Positions 5,842-8,240 of a stretch of 8,240 bases of DNA are shown here, one piece after another. The position numbers and the translations under genes were made by a program. The stretch lies in contig DFDK01000022.1 in the NCBI GenBank assembly GCA_002367695.1, forward strand, positions 16,608 to 24,847. The letters run 5' to 3'. This DNA comes from Acidimicrobium sp. UBA3029. GTDB lineage: Bacteria; Actinomycetota; Acidimicrobiia; Acidimicrobiales; Ilumatobacteraceae. The notes below the pieces were generated by a model that worked only from the letters and a program-made list of their open reading frames with translations, was not told the DNA's origin and did no database searches. Position 1 is the stretch's first letter. Every line of letters starts with the position of its first letter.

Positions 5842-6750
5842 TTATCCCAACTTTACCACTGATAGTGCTTGGGCAAGGATGGAAATCGCGATCTCGGCAG
5901 GCGTTTTTGCGCCAATATTGATACCTGCTGGACCGTGGATGCGGGTGAGATCTGTGATTCCTCGATAAGCAAGCCACTCCGCACGAGTTTCTTGCATCCG
6001 TTTGGATCCAAGAGCACCGATGTATCCAGCATTGCTCGACAGTGCAGCCGACAGTGCTGCGCCAGCAATATCGAGATCATGGATCATGATCACGATGCTG
6101 TCCAGTGCCGAAACTCCGGCAATGACTCCTTGCGCAGAACCCGCATCAGATGTAATCACCGTTTGCCAACCAAGCAACGCAGCAGATTCGCGTAGGGCTT
6201 GTGCATTTGGCCCCGTGCCGACAATGACTATTTTTGGAACTGGCCAGAATACTGAAATGATTTTGTTGTTCACAATCTCTGAGTCGCTTTTGCCACGTTC
6301 GAACAATGCCTGGGCTGCAGAATCTGCTTGGTCAATCGATGATTCTGTGTACAGCACAAAGTCGGTAACACTGTCGTCTTCTAAGTTCGCAACGAGACAA
6401 ACCGGCTCGCGCGCCACCAATAGCGACCATAATTCTGCGGGCAGGGTTGACGCAGGAGCTATTACACATCCGAATTCACCGCCACTCGCTATGCCGGCGA
6501 TGAGCGCATCAACCGGACTGATTCGTAATCGGACGAATCGCCCAGTGGCGCTGTGACGACTAGCAACGTCCACTAACTGTGCGTCAAGTGCGCCAGAAAC
6601 GAGATCTCCCATCCGACCACCACCTGGAGTAATTGCAATGGCTTCAGTTCGATCCGCGAGTTCGATGTTCTGAGAGTCAATGAGCCAAGCGACATCAACT
6701 CGAGTATTTGCTCGGAGGCAAGATGCAACACTAATGGCAATGGAATACAT
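5842..6750 (-). CDS. XdhC/CoxF-like molybdenum cofactor maturation protein (302 aa)
   Basis: XdhC/CoxF-type proteins bind the molybdenum cofactor, help its sulfuration and insert it into molybdenum hydroxylases. The N-terminal XdhC/CoxI domain spans about residues 1-125, with TPGGGRMG (41-48). The C-terminal Rossmann XdhC domain spans about 170-302. It contains VGTGPNA (177-183), YIGALGSKRMQ (243-253) and the family signature RIHGPAGINIGAKTPAEIA (270-288). Length is typical. The position that is usually Gly-Gly-Cys-hydrophobic-Glu in the N-terminal domain reads SGALDAQ (52-58) here, so that conserved Cys is missing. The ATG at 6750 has no clear ribosome binding site, but a promoter-like element lies 6 bases upstream, suggesting a leaderless message. 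It heads the six-gene operon with the CoxD/CoxE-like pair. CoxF, CoxI and XdhC cannot be told apart safely, so no symbol is given. Confidence 0.88.
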   Translation of the reverse strand: MYSIAISVASCLRANTRVDVAWLIDSQNIELADRTEAIAITPGGGRMGDLVSGALDAQLVDVASRHSATGRFVRLRISPVDALIAGIASGGEFGCVIAPASTLPAELWSLLVAREPVCLVANLEDDSVTDFVLYTESSIDQADSAAQALFERGKSDSEIVNNKIISVFWPVPKIVIVGTGPNAQALRESAALLGWQTVITSDAGSAQGVIAGVSALDSIVIMIHDLDIAGAALSAALSSNAGYIGALGSKRMQETRAEWLAYRGITDLTRIHGPAGINIGAKTPAEIAISILAQALSVVKLG

Positions 6751-6756
6751 GCTGCC

Positions 6757-6784
6757 ACTGTAGTTTGCAGACGAAAATGTTCAA
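6757..6784 (-). promoter_or_regulatory. Putative leaderless promoter of the XdhC-like operon
   Basis: On the minus strand, TTGAAC (-35-like, complement of 6779-6784) is separated by 16 bases from TACAGT (-10-like, complement of 6757-6762). The -10 ends only 6 bases before the ATG, so transcription would start at or next to the start codon. This matches the TAnnnT plus short spacing of leaderless actinobacterial genes and the lack of a ribosome binding site. Confidence 0.45.
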
Positions 6785-6795
6785 ACAACTAGAGT
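6765..6795 (+). promoter_or_regulatory. Putative leaderless promoter of the hotdog gene
   Basis: TTGCAG (6765-6770) and TAGAGT (6790-6795), with a long 19-base spacer, precede the GTG start at 6802 by 6 bases. The TAnnnT -10 and its distance suit a leaderless transcript. The -35 is poor and may be chance. It overlaps the divergent promoter on the other strand. Confidence 0.35.
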
Positions 6796-6801
6796 TGCCA
6801 C

Positions 6802-7530
6802 GTGGATAATCGGCCGCAGATTGTTGAGTGGTCAATCGTCGCCCAAAATTTGCCAGAGCACGCGCGCAACCCGATACATACTGATGCCGGTGCGCAGGCC
6901 GCTGGTTTTCCACGTGCTCTCGTTGCCGGAGTAACAACATATGCGTATATGACGCACCCACTGATTGTTGCGTGGGGTGAAGATTGGCTTGCTCGCGGTG
7001 GGGGAGAAATTCGTTTTCGTCGACCAGTGTTCGATCACGATGTGTTGCGATGTGTGCCTGTTGTTGATGGCGATGCGGTCTTGGTACAAGCGGTCACGAG
7101 CGAACCAGAACAACCCCGTGCGATCTTTCGTGCAGTGCGCGATGGCGGGGTAGTACAACCGTTACGAGATGGCGAGGTTCTGTCGTCAAAAGAATTTCAG
7201 TTGATCGACACGTTTAGTTGCGACTACGGCTCGCGTGCGGGCGATGACTTATCGTTTTTTGCCGATCGCGGGCTAGTGCATCCTGCGGTATGGCCGGCTC
7301 TGGCCAACGACATTGTCTACAACTATGTTGCTCGTGGCAGTTGGGTGCATATGCGCAGCATCATTCGGCATCACGCAACGGCACCGGTAGGCGCAACTGC
7401 CGAATTACGTTCGGTTGTTGTCAAACGATTTGAGTCGCACGGCGAGCGCGCCGTGCTTGACGTACATGTTGTGGTCAACAATCAGGTAGTCGCTTCGCTT
7501 GAGCATGAAGCCATTGTTGCTTTGCCTTGA
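6802..7530 (+). CDS. Double-hotdog MaoC-like acyl-CoA dehydratase or related protein (242 aa)
   Basis: The N-terminal half carries the MaoC/hydratase-2 type motif NPIHTDAGAQAAGFPRALVAG (residues 23-43). Asp28, with His26 in the N-P-I-H pattern, marks the usual active-site region of (R)-enoyl-CoA hydratases. A beta-rich segment GEIRFRRPVF (69-77) follows. The C-terminal half (about 155-242) looks like a second hotdog fold, with VHPAVWPALANDIVYNYV, a central helix and long strands ending at LEHEAIVALP. Such single-chain double hotdogs usually hydrate enoyl-CoA or act as acyl-CoA thioesterase-like enzymes; the exact substrate is unknown. The GTG at 6802 is the only sensible start, because an in-frame TAG lies at 6790-6792. 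No ribosome binding site is seen. It is divergent from the XdhC-like gene and convergent with the dioxygenase 19 bases downstream, so it is probably transcribed alone. Confidence 0.8.
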   Translation: MDNRPQIVEWSIVAQNLPEHARNPIHTDAGAQAAGFPRALVAGVTTYAYMTHPLIVAWGEDWLARGGGEIRFRRPVFDHDVLRCVPVVDGDAVLVQAVTSEPEQPRAIFRAVRDGGVVQPLRDGEVLSSKEFQLIDTFSCDYGSRAGDDLSFFADRGLVHPAVWPALANDIVYNYVARGSWVHMRSIIRHHATAPVGATAELRSVVVKRFESHGERAVLDVHVVVNNQVVASLEHEAIVALP

Positions 7531-7549
7531 ACGCATTTATATTTACGCT

Positions 7550-8240
7550 TTAGTCGAGGCGGATAACGCCATTCTGGAGCACGGGTAAGCCGCGCGGCTC
7601 AACTGATATTGGGTGAGAGCCAGTCGGGTTGCCTTCGTTGGCGTTACCTTCCAATACGACTGCGTCACTTTGCGCGTACTGCACGATGTAGGCCTTGCGC
7701 ACACTATTCGAAGTATTTGGTCCAGTGAGATGCGGAGTGAGCGATGAAAAAAATACAGCGCCTCCCGCTTTGACTTCGGCAAATACTGGCGTCGAGGGTG
7801 GCGTTTCAAAACACTCATACCCAAGTGTTGGCACTATGTAATGCGACATGGTGCCTTGCTTATGTAGCTCGGTTATGACTTGCGGGCAACCATTTTCGAT
7901 CGTCGCACCATTGAGCGAGATCCAACAAGTGAGATAGTGCTGCGGCTCAACGAATAGGTAGCCGTTGTCTTGATGCCACGGAAAACGGCGGGGCTTCTCG
8001 ATTTGTTTATAGACCGTTTGATCGTGATACATGCGCACATCGGGTCCAACAAGATCTCGACATGCGGCCATGATCGTGGGGTTTTTGACAAATCTGCGAA
8101 TCTCGGGAATCTTGCTGGCAAGTTGCCCTGCAAAAGTAATTGCGCCCTTTTCGGAAATTGCGATCCGCTCATTGGGTTGGGCAGCCAACACTGCAACAGC
8201 CTCGGCATCTGCTGCATCGGTTAACAGCTGCGGATCCCAA
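7550..8240 (-). CDS. PhyH-family Fe(II)/2-oxoglutarate dioxygenase, 5' end cut by window
   Basis: Phytanoyl-CoA dioxygenase (PhyH) family proteins hydroxylate organic substrates using Fe(II), O2 and 2-oxoglutarate. The reading frame stays open to the right edge (it begins ...WDPQLLTD), so the true start is outside; the GTG at 8191 is internal. The iron-binding His-x-Asp is in PWHQDNGY (His codon 7973-7975). The distal His is in SSLTPHLTGPN (His codon 7730-7732), and the 2-oxoglutarate-binding Arg follows 11 residues later in NSVRKAYIVQY. The core includes CWISLNGATIENGCPQV, the typical strand between the two metal sites. All three iron ligands are present, so an active enzyme is expected. The substrate cannot be told; the family also includes ectoine hydroxylases and halogenase-like enzymes. 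About 230 residues are visible, and the family is usually 250-300. It ends convergent with the hotdog gene. Confidence 0.9.
   Translation of the reverse strand, partial: WDPQLLTDAADAEAVAVLAAQPNERIAISEKGAITFAGQLASKIPEIRRFVKNPTIMAACRDLVGPDVRMYHDQTVYKQIEKPRRFPWHQDNGYLFVEPQHYLTCWISLNGATIENGCPQVITELHKQGTMSHYIVPTLGYECFETPPSTPVFAEVKAGGAVFFSSLTPHLTGPNTSNSVRKAYIVQYAQSDAVVLEGNANEGNPTGSHPISVEPRGLPVLQNGVIRLD

Noticed and set aside
6002..6556. Plus-strand open frame (184 codons) opposite the XdhC-like gene
   Set aside because: The XdhC signature motifs on the minus strand are unambiguous, and the plus-strand product has no recognisable features.
7556..7570. Short GGCG/CGCC inverted repeat near the end of the dioxygenase gene as a terminator
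   Set aside because: The stem is only 4 bp with no T tail on either strand, and it lies in coding sequence.
8191..8191. GTG at 8191 as the start of the dioxygenase
   Set aside because: The frame continues without a stop to the window edge, and the visible part lacks the N-terminal region expected of PhyH proteins. It is an internal codon of a truncated gene.
1..8240. CRISPR array, tRNA or rRNA gene, insertion sequence or attachment site
   Set aside because: No short regularly spaced repeats, cloverleaf-like segment, transposase or integrase motif, or flanking direct repeats were seen. Nearly all of the window is accounted for by the protein genes listed.

Overview
The window looks like a chromosomal segment of an actinobacterium, possibly of the Acidimicrobiia or a related aquatic lineage. 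This is inferred from moderate-to-high GC by eye, GTG starts, leaderless-type promoters, and a mix of CoxD/CoxE/XdhC-type maturation genes with MaoC-type and PhyH-type genes. No rRNA, tRNA, IS element, integrase or CRISPR array was seen. Gene density is very high: the longest gap between genes is about 50 bases.

Region 1 (16-2767, + strand) is a tightly packed five-gene unit. Four small proteins (75, 87, 96 and 122 aa) each have one N-terminal membrane segment and a short, probably cytoplasmic tail. They are followed by a 529-aa four-helix membrane protein built from two tandem copies of a ~220-residue unit. Spacing is 16 and 2 bases, then two ATGA overlaps, and most genes have clear Shine-Dalgarno sequences. 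I recognise no family in this region, and it is the best candidate for an undescribed system. A strong intrinsic terminator on the + strand lies about 300 bases downstream, inside the convergent neighbour gene.

Region 2 (6750 down to 2774, - strand) is a six-gene operon: an XdhC/CoxF-like protein, an unknown 86-aa protein, a MoxR/CoxD-type AAA+ ATPase, a CoxE-type VWA protein, a 94-aa protein of probable alpha/beta fold, and a 144-aa protein that resembles a degenerate GIY-YIG domain. The three recognisable members are the set that matures molybdenum hydroxylases such as CO dehydrogenase (sulfuration/metal insertion and cofactor handling). No coxL/M/S structural subunits are in the window, so the client enzyme is unknown.

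Region 3 (6802-7530, + strand) is a single-chain double-hotdog MaoC-like protein, divergent from the XdhC operon. The 51-base intergenic region holds back-to-back promoter-like sequences placed so that both transcripts would be leaderless.

Region 4 (7550 to the right edge, - strand) is the C-terminal part of a PhyH-family Fe(II)/2-oxoglutarate dioxygenase, convergent with the hotdog gene and cut by the window end.
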